Below, piece after piece: positions 12,355-22,701 of a stretch of 64,000 nt of DNA. The DNA is from Symsagittifera roscoffensis. Lineage: Eukaryota; Xenacoelomorpha; Acoela; Convolutidae. The stretch is taken from assembly GCF_963678635.1 (NCBI RefSeq), contig NC_087064.1, positions 41,755,165 through 41,819,164 on the forward strand, written 5' to 3'. Every line of letters begins with the position of its first letter. Positions within the stretch are counted from its first letter, which is position 1. The notes beneath the pieces were generated by a model, which ran no database searches, was not told the origin of the DNA, and saw only the letters and a program-made list of their open reading frames with translations. The position numbers and the translations under genes were made by a program.

Positions 12355-14442
12355 TTAAAGTTTTGACGCCATCGTCTGATGACAGGGTGGGTCGAGATTT
12401 TGATGTTTTTGTTATAACTGAATTGTCAACCTTTCAGTGTTGGGGAAAAATTTGAATTTCACTTCTGGATAGAGGGATAACATCTGAGGGATTTTGTACA
12501 TCAAATATTTTAATGATTGTTTTTTTTTGAGCTGTATCTGGAGGGCTTGACAATTTTATCAAATCCTTGATGTATTATTTTTCTAAAATTAGTAACGATT
12601 TTTTTTTCGCTGTGGTTTTGTTGATAGAGTTTAGTTGTGTACTGTTTTTTATCCATAATGAATATGGTATGGGTTTAAATGTTCTTTTCTTCATAAACCT
12701 TCTTCATATTGGTTGTTATGGCAATCTATATATACTGGAAAAAATTCTAAGCTATTTGTTTGCTTAGTATCAGAGTCTGTTTTTACTGCGTCTTTTACAT
12801 TTTAATCGTGGTGATGTTTCGTCTTTAACGAGAAAGATTTTTTTTTGTGGTTTCTCTAGAGTTGTTTTTCGTGTATGGCTGTACAATCTCTCATAACTGT
12901 AGAGGATCTGAGTTCTGCTTGTGTAAAAAGTCTTGAATTTACTGATGAAAGGTTCATTCTATTAGTGCCTTGATGTGATTGCAAAAGTGCTGCGCAAATT
13001 CCAAAATTGGAAGTATCGTACAAAGCGTAAAAAAGTTGTTCTGGATCTGGAATTGTATTTGAAATTTGTTCTGTGAGAAGAGATTTAATTTTATCGAAGC
13101 GTTTTGGATGTTCTAGGTCCAGTTGAACTTATTTTGTTGTCTAAGAGTATTATAAAATGGTCTAAGACATAATTGCAATTTATAAACTTGTTTGCTTAAG
13201 AACTTTAACATTCCGAAGAATTCTTGAGTTTTTTTTAATTTGACGGTGCTGGGAGTTTTAAATTGCATCTGTTAGGGATTTTAAAGGTGTTTTTGTAGTC
13301 CCTTGAACAATATGTCCCAGGAATTTTACACAGGTAGGGAAAATTTGTGATTTATCTGGAGCTGCTCTCATGTTTTCTTTTAATAAGTTTTGGAGAAATT
13401 TTCTAAAACTGTAAACAGTTTCTGTTTAACTTGATATTGTATGAAAATATCGTATATTTATGTAAAAACGTTTTGGATGAGGATTAGTGGTTTAAAATTT
13501 TTGCTCAATAGTACAAAAAATGCTGCTGGTCCTATGGATAATTCATGAAACAGTCTATTAATTTCGTATTGTTGATTTCCAATAACGAATTTTGTGGAAC
13601 GATGCAATTGTTCATCTAATGGCATTTTATTGTATGCACTATTCATATCGGCTGTGGTACAATAGTGTCCGTTCATTTTTGTATGTAATACTTGTATGGG
13701 TTCTATGGGCCAACTGCATTTTGATTCATCAAGTAGAGAATTTTATCATCGTGCGTCTGAAACAGTTTTTAGTGATTCTCCTATAGCAAGAATAGTTACT
13801 GGGTTTATAAATAAATTTTTTCCTTCGGGTTGTTCTTTTTTACTGGTGATATAATTTTATACTGTTCAAGAATGTCAAGAAGTCTGTTTACTTGGTCTCA
13901 AATGTTTTGTTACTTTACTTGCGCGTTGTTTTTTGAAAATCGCGTCGGATTTCAGTAAAAGGTGTAAGGGTGAATGTCTTTTTTTACCATCAAACTTTGA
14001 TGTAGCTAAAACCAGGGGACTTTTTAATAGTAAATTCGCTAATTGTTCAAAGTCTTGTTGGTTAATTTGAGAATGTTGAAAATTCAATGTTGTTCAATTG
14101 TGTAATTGGCAATTTGGAACGTTGGTTTAAAAAAGGGGGTTTTTATGAAAAAATTTCGAGTAAAGTGTGTCATTTTTAATGGAAAATTCTTCATTAAGAA
14201 GTTGATTGCCAAATATCTAATAGTTTTATCTAAAAACTCTATTTGCCTTTTCTTGTGTAAGGTAAAAAGTTACATTTGTTCCACAATATCCAAGGAGTCC
14301 TAAAAGAAAAAAATGATTTTAAATGGTGAGTTACTATATACATTTAATCCTATGGTATCTACGTTTGTGTTTTTACCGTATTTGATAGTTGAATCACTAC
14401 TCTAAAAAATTTATGGATTGGTTTGAATTCAAACTTAGGCAT
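12355..14442 (-). pseudogene. Gypsy-like pol copy C, broken
   Basis: Minus-strand pieces in normal order: PR-adjacent (14442 to about 14105), pre-RT (14087-13875), RT (13676-13458, MNSAYNKMPLDEQLHR), RNase H start (about 13175-12890, frameshifted) and linker (about 12570-12370). RNase H is internally deleted: the sequence jumps from the region near 12890 to the C-terminal part. Its upper end continues into gag-related sequence, so this copy retains more of the original element than the short units do. Confidence 0.65.
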
Positions 14443-15191
14443 ATAAATCTTCTGTGTATTTTGGTCGTTGTTACACTGGTGAACATGGTTGATGGAAAAA
14501 TCATATGGATGTCTTGTTAATGGTTTTCAATATGTTTTACGTGACTTCATAAAACTTTATAAAATTTTGAAAAAATGGGGGTTGTTCATTTAATCTTTGC
14601 AAAAAACGTTGAAAATGTTTCATTGAGTTTATTAGATTTATCTTTTATTTACAATTTACCGTTTAGGATGTTTGTAGCTGAGTTAAATTAGGTAATAAAT
14701 GAGATTCCAACTATGTTATGTTTAATATCTCTGATGTAAAATAATTGTTTGAAATGTTTCAGCAGGAGATTTTTTTGTTCCATTATTCGTGTTGGTATGT
14801 GGAATAAGTGAATTTTTCCGTCATTCGATATGTTGATAAAGTTAGCTTATGCGCTTGAGTCGATTGAAAATACTATTTCAAGATTTGGTGGTTGAAAATT
14901 TTCGTTTTTGGGCTTCTAGAAGTATTGGGATTATCCATTTTTTTGGGGGTGTTGGTACTTTATTAGTTGTTTTCTGGTGTACATTATTCAGACTTGAAAT
15001 TTTTTCAATTATATGTGGAGTGTAGTTCATAGTAGCTTGACTGTTTTTTGTTTCTTGAAAATTTATGGAATCATTTTTGTAATAGTTCGATTCAATTGGT
15101 TTTTTATATTCATGATTTGTTTCAAACTTGTTAATAATTAGTGTGCTTTTTGTATCGCTTTTGTCATCTGTGCTTTCAAAGTGTATGTGGT
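14443..15191 (-). pseudogene. Degenerate protease/gag-pol junction of copy C
   Basis: No open frame of note. The stretch aligns with 18640-19390 of copy D, which by position covers the protease and the sequence just before it. It is therefore old retrotransposon DNA. I see no other gene in it. Confidence 0.45.
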
Positions 15192-15756
15192 TTAGTTGTA
15201 ATTCTGAAGTTTCTGTATTGTCAATACCTGGAGGATATGGTCTTGTTTCATTTGTAGAGTGTACTTGATTGATTTATCTTTGATTTTTCGGTGTACTACT
15301 ACTGTAATTTCGATTTGACTTGTTTGAATATTGAGAACTATTTCTTGATTCGTTTTTCTTTTTCTAGCTTTATCACGGGATCTATTATTATAATTTTTTA
15401 ATGGTCTGTTTTTAGAGTGGTCATATTGTAATTTTATATTCTCTGCTTTCTCTAGTTTCATTGTGACTTCAGCTTGATCTTGTTTGTCTACTTGTTTTCG
15501 GAAATCTATATCAGCTTCTTGGATTGATGATGAATGTGATGCTCTCTTTTTTCTTGCAATTTTTGGTAATTGTTGTGTTAGAGATATCATTAGAAATTTT
15601 GTCATTTTGTAAGGTTGAATCTTGTGTATTAAGAGAAAATGCTTTTCGTTTTAGTGTTTTTTCTTCTCCGAGTTGTTTTATTGTTTCGTTCGGGAGTCGA
15701 TGATATTCAATGCATAAAACTCTTTTATGTTGTTCGTTTTGTTCAGAGTCAAACAT
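15192..15756 (-). pseudogene. Gag C-terminal fragment, copy C
   Basis: Two overlapping minus-strand frames (15756-15511 and 15605-15192). The first begins MFDSEQNEQHKRVL and contains RLPNETIKQL, typical of the C-terminal half of a retrotransposon capsid. The second is helical and highly charged (VDKQDQAEVTMKLEKAENIK). The same sequence recurs at 20187-20550 in copy D. A frameshift splits it. Confidence 0.55.
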
Positions 15757-15859
15757 TTTGGAAATTTGTTGAGTTTTAAAACTTGGTTTTGGTACTTGTT
15801 GAGTATATTTTTGTTCTTGTTATTTGTAATTTTACGTCTATTGAACATTCGGTGTACTT

Positions 15860-16175
15860 TCTATCGTTTCCGTTAATTGTACATCGAAGAAATTCTTTTA
15901 GTGAGTGGTTCGTGCCTTCAACTTGTCCGTTTGTCCAACCATAGGTCATGTGAGGTTCTTGGTTTATGTTTAATATTGTAAAGACGACACAGTGTAATTT
16001 ATTCGTTTTTTATGAATTCTGTTCCATTATTTGTAACAAGGATTTCGAGAAGTCCGAATTTTGCTATCCAATGTTCATATAGTGTGGTGTAAGCATAATA
16101 AGCAATGAAATGGGGTACAGGATTGAGTGCCACATAGTGTGTAAATGCATCCACTCTTACCATTATACACGAACT
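15860..16175 (-). pseudogene. Integrase core fragment, copy D
   Basis: Not covered by a long open frame, but the minus-strand translation reads HYVALNPVP, YTTLYEHWIAKFG, LVTNNGTEF and PRTSHDLW in order. This is the DDE core of a gypsy-type integrase. The second acidic residue (normally TDNG) is Asn here, and stops interrupt the frame after TEFIKNE and before the third acidic position. It lies downstream of the linker at 16382-16756, as expected for this element. Confidence 0.65.
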
Positions 16176-16381
16176 TCATTTTGAGGACGGGGATAGGGGT
16201 AAAGAACCTTTGGTTTTGAAGGAGATTCTATGATTGAAATATTAACTTTGTCCTTTTTAGTCTTGTTTTTCTGCTATCTGTTTTTGGTGTGGAAACTAAT
16301 ATATTAAATTGACTTGTAATGCAATCAATACAAAGTTTTTTATCCAAATTGGTGCGGTGAAGTTTGAAATACGACTAAATT

Positions 16382-16756
16382 TCAGCATAGTGGTAGACAG
16401 GGTACTTTTGTGTCTTGATAGTGGAATTCTAAAATGTCAGTGTTTTCATTAATTGTTGTATTGTTAAATTTTCGAAAATATTGGAGTATTTTCTTGTTTT
16501 CTAATATTCTGATATCTGCTTCCATGGGTTTTAGTTTGTATTTATGCCAAGATTGGACCCCAAATGTCTGATGACAGGGTGGGTTGAGATTTTGATGTTT
16601 TCGTAATAACTGAACTGTCAACCTTTCAGTGTTGGGGGAAAAAATTTGAATTTCACTTCTAGATAGAGAGATAATATTTGAAGGATTTTGTACATCAAAT
16701 TTTTTTTTGATTGTGTGTTTTTGAGCTGTATATGGAAGGCTTGACAAGTTTATCAT
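16382..16756 (-). pseudogene. RNase H-to-integrase linker, copy D
   Basis: A 124-residue frame. Its first 70 residues match the short linker frames of the tandem units (LSRSEIQIFSPNTERLT), and it then continues past the point where those units break (SWHKYKLKPMEADIRIL, YFRKFNNTTINENTD). It therefore shows that the junction in the tandem units is a truncation of the original sequence. Confidence 0.65.
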
Positions 16757-16999
16757 ACCCGTGATGTCTTCTTTTTTATTAATGGACTGATTTTTTTTTT
16801 CGTTGTGGTTTTTGTTGATAGGGTTTAGTTGTTAGGGTTATTGGGTGGGTTTTTTTGATAGGGTTATTGTTTTTATCCATATTGAATATGGTATGGATTT
16901 AAATGTTCTTTTCTTCAAAAAAATTCTTCATAGTGATTGTTATGGCAATCTAGATATAGTGGAAAATGTTCTAAGCTGTTTGTTTGCTTAGTATCAGAG

Positions 17000-17400
17000 T
17001 CTGTTTTTACTGCGTATTTACATTTTAATCGTGGTGATTTTTCTTCTTTTACGAGAAAAATTTTTTTTGTGGTTTTTCTATAGTTGTTTTTCGTGTATGG
17101 CTGTACAATCTCTCATAACTGTAGAGAGTCTGAGTTCTGCTTGTGTAGAAAGTCTTGAGTTTACTGATGAAAGGTTCATTTTATTAGTGCCTTGATGTGA
17201 TTGCAAAAGTGCTGCGCGAATTCCAAAATTGGAAGCATCGCACAAAGCGTTAAAAAAATGGTCTGGATCTGGAATTGTATTTGAAATTTGTTCTGTGAGA
17301 AGAGGTTTGCTTTATCGAAGCGTTTTGGATGTTCTAAAGTCCAGTTGAACCTATTTTGTTGTCTAAGAGTATTATAAAATGGTCTAAGACATAATTGCAT
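17000..17400 (-). pseudogene. RNase H fragment, copy D
   Basis: The frame 17400-17176 begins MQLCLRPFYNTLRQQNRF and reaches the RNase H start with a frameshift (the MCDAS motif appears as TLCAML in this frame). The DNA alignment continues to about 17000. As in copy C, the central part of RNase H is missing. Confidence 0.6.
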
Positions 17401-17681
17401 TTTATAAAATTATTTGCTGAAGAACTTTAACATTCCAAGGAATTCTTGGATTTTCTTTCAATTTGATGGTGGTTGGAGTTTTAAATTGCATCTATTCGGG
17501 TTTTGAAAGGTGTTTTTGTAGTGCCTTCAACAATAAGTCCCAGGAATTTCACACAGGTAAGGAAAATTTGAAATTTATCTTGAGCTGCTCTCATGTCTTC
17601 TTTTAACAAGTTTTGGTGAAATTTATCTAATACTGTAAACAATTTCTGTTTAACTTGATATTGTATGAAAAAATCGTATAA

Positions 17682-17870
17682 TTATGTAAAAACGTTTTTA
17701 ATGAGGATTAGTGGTTTAAAATTTTTGCTCATAAATACAAAAAATGCTGCTGGTCCTATGGATAGTTCATGAAACAGTCTAATAAATTCGTATTGTTGAT
17801 TTCCAATAACGAATTTTGTGAAACGACGCAATTGTTCATCTAATGGCATTTGATTGTATGCACAATTCAT
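17682..17870 (-). pseudogene. Reverse transcriptase fragment, copy D
   Basis: 62 residues of RT palm (MNCAYNQMPLDEQLRRF, SIGPAAFFVFM). Immediately after it the minus strand reads Thr-stop-Leu-Tyr-Asp-Phe-Phe where a functional RT has Tyr-x-Asp-Asp, so the catalytic Tyr is a stop and the first Asp is a Tyr. Confidence 0.75.
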
Positions 17871-18089
17871 ATCGGCTGTGGCACAATAGTGTCCGTTTAT
17901 CTTTGTAAGTAATAATTGTATGGGTTCTATGGGCCAACTGCATTTTGATTCATCAAGTGGAGAGTTTTATCATTGTGCGTCTGAAACAATTTTTAGTGAT
18001 TCTCCTTTAGCAAGGATAGTTACTGGGTTTATGAATAAATGTTTTTTCGTCGGGTTCTTGTTCTTTTTTACTGGTGATATAATTTTATA

Positions 18090-18634
18090 ATGTTCAAAAA
18101 TGTCAAGAAGTCTGTTTACTTTGTCTCTCAAGTGTTTTGGTACTTTACTTGCGCGTTGTTTTTTGAAAACCGCGTCGGATTTCAGTGGAAGGTGTAGTGG
18201 TGAATGTTTTTTTTACCATCAAACTTTGATGTAGACATCAGACTTTTTAATATTAAATCTGCTTATTGTTCAAAGTCTTGTTGATTAATTTGAGAATGAT
18301 GAAAATTCAATGTTGTTCAATTGTTTAATTGAAAATTTGGAACGTTGGTTTAAAAAAGGGCGCTTTTGTGAAAAAATTTCGAGTCAAGTGTGTTAATTTA
18401 AATGGAAAATTTTTCATTAAGAAGTTGATTGACAAATATCTAATAGTTTTATCTAATAACTCTAAATGCCTTTTCATGTGTAAGGTAAAAAGTTGCCTTC
18501 GTTCCACAATATCCAAGGAATCCTAAAAGAAAAAAATTGATTTCATATGGTGAGTTTGTGTTTTTAGCGTATTTGATAGTTGAAATCTTTACTCTAAAAA
18601 ATTTATGGATTGGTTTGAATTCAAACATAGGCAT
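18090..18634 (-). pseudogene. PR-adjacent and pre-RT region, copy D
   Basis: The frame 18634-18449 (FEFKPIHKFFRVKISTIKYAK, LLGFLGYCGT) and degenerate sequence below it match the frames upstream of RT in the other copies. Several small deletions interrupt it. Confidence 0.55.
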
Positions 18635-20186
18635 TCAAAGTTTTTTTGTATTTTGGTCGTTGTTACACTGGTGAACCTGGTTGATGGAAAAGTTATATGG
18701 ATGTCCTGTTAATGGTTTTCAATGTTTTTACGATAATTTCATAAAACTTAAAAAAAATTTGAGAAAATTGGGGGTTGTTTATTTAATCTTTGCAAAAAAC
18801 ATGAAATTGTTTCATTGAGTTTAATAGAATTATCTTTCATTTGCAATTTAACGTTTAGGATGTTTGTAGTTGAGTTAAATTAAGTAATAAATATGATTCC
18901 GAATATGTTTTGTTTAATATCTGTGATGTAAAAAAAATTGTTTGAAATGTTTCAGCAGGAGATTTTTTTGTTCCATTATTCGTGTTGGTATGTAGAATAA
19001 GTGAATTTTTTCGTCATTCGATATGTTGATAAGGTTAGCTTATGCGCTTGAGTCGATTGAAAATACTATTTGGTGGTTGAAAATTTTCGTTTTTGGGCTT
19101 CTAGAAGTATTGGGATTATCCACTTTTTTTTGGGGGTTGGTACTTTATTAGTTGTTTTCTGGTATACATTATTCAGACTTGAAATTTTTTCAATTATATG
19201 TGGAGTGTAGTTCACAGTAGCTTGACTGTTTTTTGTTTCTTGAAAATTTAAATTGATGGAATTATTTTTGTAATAGTTCGATTCAATTGGTTTTTTATAT
19301 TCATGATTTGTTTCAAACTTGTTAATAATTAGTGTGCTTTTTGTATCGCTTTCTTCATCTGTGCTTTCAAAGTGTATGTGGTTTAGTTGTAATTCTGAAG
19401 TTTCTGTATTGTCAATACCTGAAGGATATGGTCTTGTTTCATTTGTAGAGTGTACTTGATTGATTTATCTTTGATTTTTCGGTGTACTACTACTGTAATT
19501 TCGATTTGACTTGTTTGAATATTGAGAACTATTTCTTGATTCGTTTTTCTTTTTCTAGCTTTATCACGGGATCTATTATTATAATTTTTTAATGGTCTGT
19601 TTTTAGAGTGGTTTTGTGGTTTTATTGTTTGAGTAATTCCAGTTTCGATTGTTTGAATAGTTTTGATTTCGATTATTTGAATAGTTTCGGTTCCGATTAT
19701 TTAAATAAATTCTTGAATGGTCATTGGAATTGTGTCTATTCTGAGAGTTTGAATTTGAGCGGTTTCTATTATAGTTTGAGTGATTGCTTTTATTTAAGTT
19801 TGATCCAGAGTAATTATCCGATACTGATTGTTTCGACTCTTTGATCTGCTATATCTCTTTTGTGAACAGTTTTGCGGGTTTCGTCAGTCTGTTGATCTTC
19901 TGCGAAAACTATTTCAGTAGGGGGATTGTGATCTGTTATTACTAGAGCGTTTTATAAGATAAACTTTGATCATAAAAAAGATTTGTTTGGTTATTTGTGT
20001 TTTAGTGGTCTATATAAAGTGTCTTGTTGTTTTTGTCTGCAATCAGCAATGCTACATCGATATCTACGACAAAATTTACACCAATTTTTGAATGATGGTT
20101 TGCCTTCAAACTTTGGACTCTTTCCATAGATGTTTAGGATCTGAGTAATTTTTTTTTCTAGTTCATTGTCAGATTCTGGGATAATC
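18635..20186 (-). pseudogene. Degenerate protease and nucleocapsid region, copy D
   Basis: No long frame. On the minus strand near 20100-20020 I read KNWCKFCRRYRCSIADCRQ, a CCHC-like zinc knuckle with the His replaced by Arg, followed by a Ser/Asn/Lys-rich low-complexity stretch (about 19860-19600) and then protease-region remnants (19050-18650). About 750 bp at its lower end is shared with 14443-15191. Confidence 0.5.
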
Positions 20187-20970
20187 CTAATGTGTGGAGT
20201 TGCTGTTTGAACATTGCTTGACTTGTGACTTCAGATTCATTGTGACTTCAGCTTGATCTTGTTTGTCTACTTGTTTTCGGAAATCTATATCAGCTTCTTG
20301 GATTGATGATGAATGTGATGCTCTCTTTTTTATTGCAACTTTTGGTAGATGTTGTGTTAGAGATATCATTAGAAATTTTGTCATTTTCGTATTTGTTGAA
20401 ACTTGTGTATTAAGAAAAAATGCTTTTCGTTTAAGAGTTTTTTTAAATGCGAGTTGTTTTATTGTTTCGTTCGGGAGTCAATGATTTTCAATGCATAAAA
20501 CTCTTTTATGTTGTTTGTTTTGTTCAGAGTCAAACATTTTTGAAAGTTCTTAGGTAAATCGTTTCCAATCGGATTTATTTTCTATGAGTAATACTGAAAA
20601 CTATTTTTAAGGTGCGCCATTGAGTGTGGTTTGTATAATTGCTGTACGTCTTTGTATGCAATTTTGATGTAGAGTGGTCTTTAAAAGTTCTGGTACTGTA
20701 TTTAAGATTAATTTTGCTGTAACAGCATTTTAATAGTCTTCTACTGAGTATTCAGGAGCTGTTCCTGTAAAAAGCATCAGTTTTCTATTGGATGTTAAAG
20801 ATGATCCGCCCATAAGGTATAGTTTCAATGTCTTTTTTAGTGATTCTGCTGTGTTTGGAATTTGTGTAAAATTGGTAAGATGATTTTTTGTAATAAGTAG
20901 TAAGGTAAAAAAAATCGTTTCTCAATGATTCGGATTGATAATCTTGAGTACTTGTATGCTTTTATGGTTG
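20187..20970 (-). pseudogene. Gag (capsid) fragment, copy D
   Basis: The minus-strand translation gives a capsid-like order: LYLMGGSSLTSNRKLMLFTG, EYSVEDY, LLKTTLHQNCIQRRTAI, LNGAP, MFDSEQTKQHKRVLCIE, LPNETIKQL, with stops and frame changes between the pieces. The final frame is 20384-20187. It is the 5' part of the same element as the pol fragments below 18634. Confidence 0.55.
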
Positions 20971-21740
20971 TATAATTTTGCTAGGTTGTACTGATTTTGC
21001 CTTTGAAATAAATTGTTCTTATGGTTGCCGTGATTGTTGAGAGTTTATGTAAGGTTCAAAAAAATACGGTTGAAAAAAAACATCTGATTGATCTATATTA
21101 TTCCAGTGATTGTTTCGTTGGTTATTTTTGTGTTGTTGTTGATTTTATGGAAGTATTCTTCATTTTCAGAATATTGTGGTTGGCTTCTTGGAAACTGCTT
21201 GATAGTTGGGCATATATTTTGTTGAAAAAGTGGGTAAATTTCAGTGCGGTCTGTCGGGGTTTTTCGTTATCATTGAAAACAACTGGTTAATATATTGGTT
21301 TTGGTACTTGTTGAGTATAGCTTTGTTTTTGTTGTTGATTTTGTGTTGGTTTTTCTATTGGATTGCTAATATTTTTATTTGAGAAAAAGTCATAGTTATG
21401 ACTAGCAAAGTTATTGCCGTTTGCGTGTTTTTGATTATTAGTTTGTCGTTTTTGAATATTGGTCTATGTAAATGGTATTCCATATGCGAGTATTTGGGAG
21501 TAACAGGTGGCTTAACGTTTGATTAAAAAGTTGTTTGTGGGAATGGAGTATTGTTTCTGTTATGTGGTGTTGTAAGTTTTGGGTGAATAGGGGGAATGTT
21601 TTGTTGTGCTGTGGTTGGTTGTGTTTCAACTATTTCTTCATTTAAGTTTGGATATCTTGTTGTGTCAAGTTTCTTGTTCCGTTAAGGGTTTCTTGTGTGT
21701 TTAGGAATGTTAAATTTAAGCTGTTTTTGCTCGCTTTTTG
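20971..21740. other. AT-rich sequence, probably gag leader of copy D; no gene seen
   Basis: Low-complexity T/G-rich DNA with short frames on both strands (for example + 21021-21290 and - 21629-21438), none with recognisable motifs. By position it is upstream of the copy D gag. It ends abruptly at the giant element's 5' LTR. Confidence 0.4.
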
Positions 21741-21764
21741 TGTGCCATTCTGTTAGATGGCACA
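21741..21764 (+). repeat. Inverted repeat at the very start of the LTR
   Basis: TGTGCCAT and ATGGCACA form a perfect 8-bp stem around an 8-nt loop, beginning at base 1 of the LTR. The same structure is in the 3' LTR (45116-45139); the single difference between the copies falls in the loop, so the stem is preserved. Confidence 0.85.
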
Positions 21765-22196
21765 GCGCAACCTTCCGGGGACATGAAAAAGAAAGAATAA
21801 AGGCCTTATTAACGAAAAAGTATTGCAAAGGAGGGTCAGAATATTCTGGAATATTTATTTTTAAAAATTCGATTTTCAAATTGATATTTCTCAGAAATAC
21901 GAAAAACGGCCATTTTGAGCCAAAAAAGTGACGAAAATCAGAACAACGACAAATATTGTGAAAAACAGTCGTACAAGAGACGGAAAATACGAAGCCTCTT
22001 ATCGTGGCAACAACGCACGATAAGACACTTCTCAGCGGATACTAGTGGAGAAGGAAGCTTCAGTGGGGAAGGAGTATTCCACGGAAGCCTCCCGGGACGC
22101 AAATTAGGAGAGATAAGAGCGTTATCGCTGGAATATCACGGGAGCGGAGGCTTGGTCCCCCAGAGACTGTTTATGTGAAGGGACTGTATGAAACTG

Positions 22197-22205
22197 ACTA
22201 TATAG
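22197..22205 (+). promoter_or_regulatory. Possible TATA box of the LTR promoter
   Basis: ACTATATAG lies about 460 bp into the LTR and is identical in the 3' LTR. It is the best TATA-like motif in the repeat and would place the U3/R boundary near 22230. This is a motif only; I cannot place the transcription start or the polyadenylation site. Confidence 0.35.
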
Positions 22206-22635
22206 CTACTTGGATGTCGTGAAATTTTAATTTAACACCGGTGTAACTTGATATTTTAGAATATGAGTAGCTAGAAAGAGGAAAGGGTCAATCCATCTCC
22301 AATGGATTTAATATAGAACTGTCACACAAAAACATATTAAAATAGGTTGTTCGAGCCGTGTTTTTAATGACAATCACGTAGTCTGAGGATCCGAGACTCA
22401 GCTATGTGGTTGTGTTCGCATGTAAACGAAAGCTGATCAAAAGTCGTTTGACTGATGGCCTAAAAATGGTAACTTTTTACTTAGCCCTAGACAGACCAGA
22501 AAATCAACTGGCAAGGTCGAGACGGTGAAAAACGAGTAGGATTAAGGTAACTGACGCCTGCCAGTCGTTATTAGGTACTTTTTCTACGCTCCGTCGCTGT
22601 GTAGTATTTGGGCGAATGTTACATAGACGTTTTTA

Positions 22636-22653
22636 TGGCGCTTCTGGGTGGGC
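22636..22653 (+). promoter_or_regulatory. Primer binding site, complementary to tRNA-Asn 3' end
   Basis: TGGCGCTTCTGGGTGGGC is the reverse complement of a tRNA 3' end made of T-stem CCACC, acceptor strand CAGAAGC, discriminator G and CCA. From general knowledge this matches metazoan cytosolic tRNA-Asn(GUU) with acceptor stem GCUUCUG. It lies 12 nt after the end of the LTR, further than the usual 0-3 nt. Confidence 0.75.
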
Positions 22654-22701
22654 CTGTCAAAGGCATAAGACCATCATGATCAGCAAGCGTTTCAGCGACG
22701 A

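Larger units (their letters stand above)
21741..22623 (+). repeat. 5' LTR
   Basis: 883 bp, TGTGCC...GTTACA. It aligns over its full length with 45116-45998, with about seven substitutions found by eye and no indel. The bases just outside differ between the two copies, which fixes both boundaries. An 87-codon open frame inside (21915-22178) has no coding character. Confidence 0.93.

Noticed and set aside
21915-22178. 87-codon ORF inside both LTRs
   Set aside because: Present simply because the LTR is repeated; it has no motif and sits before the likely promoter.
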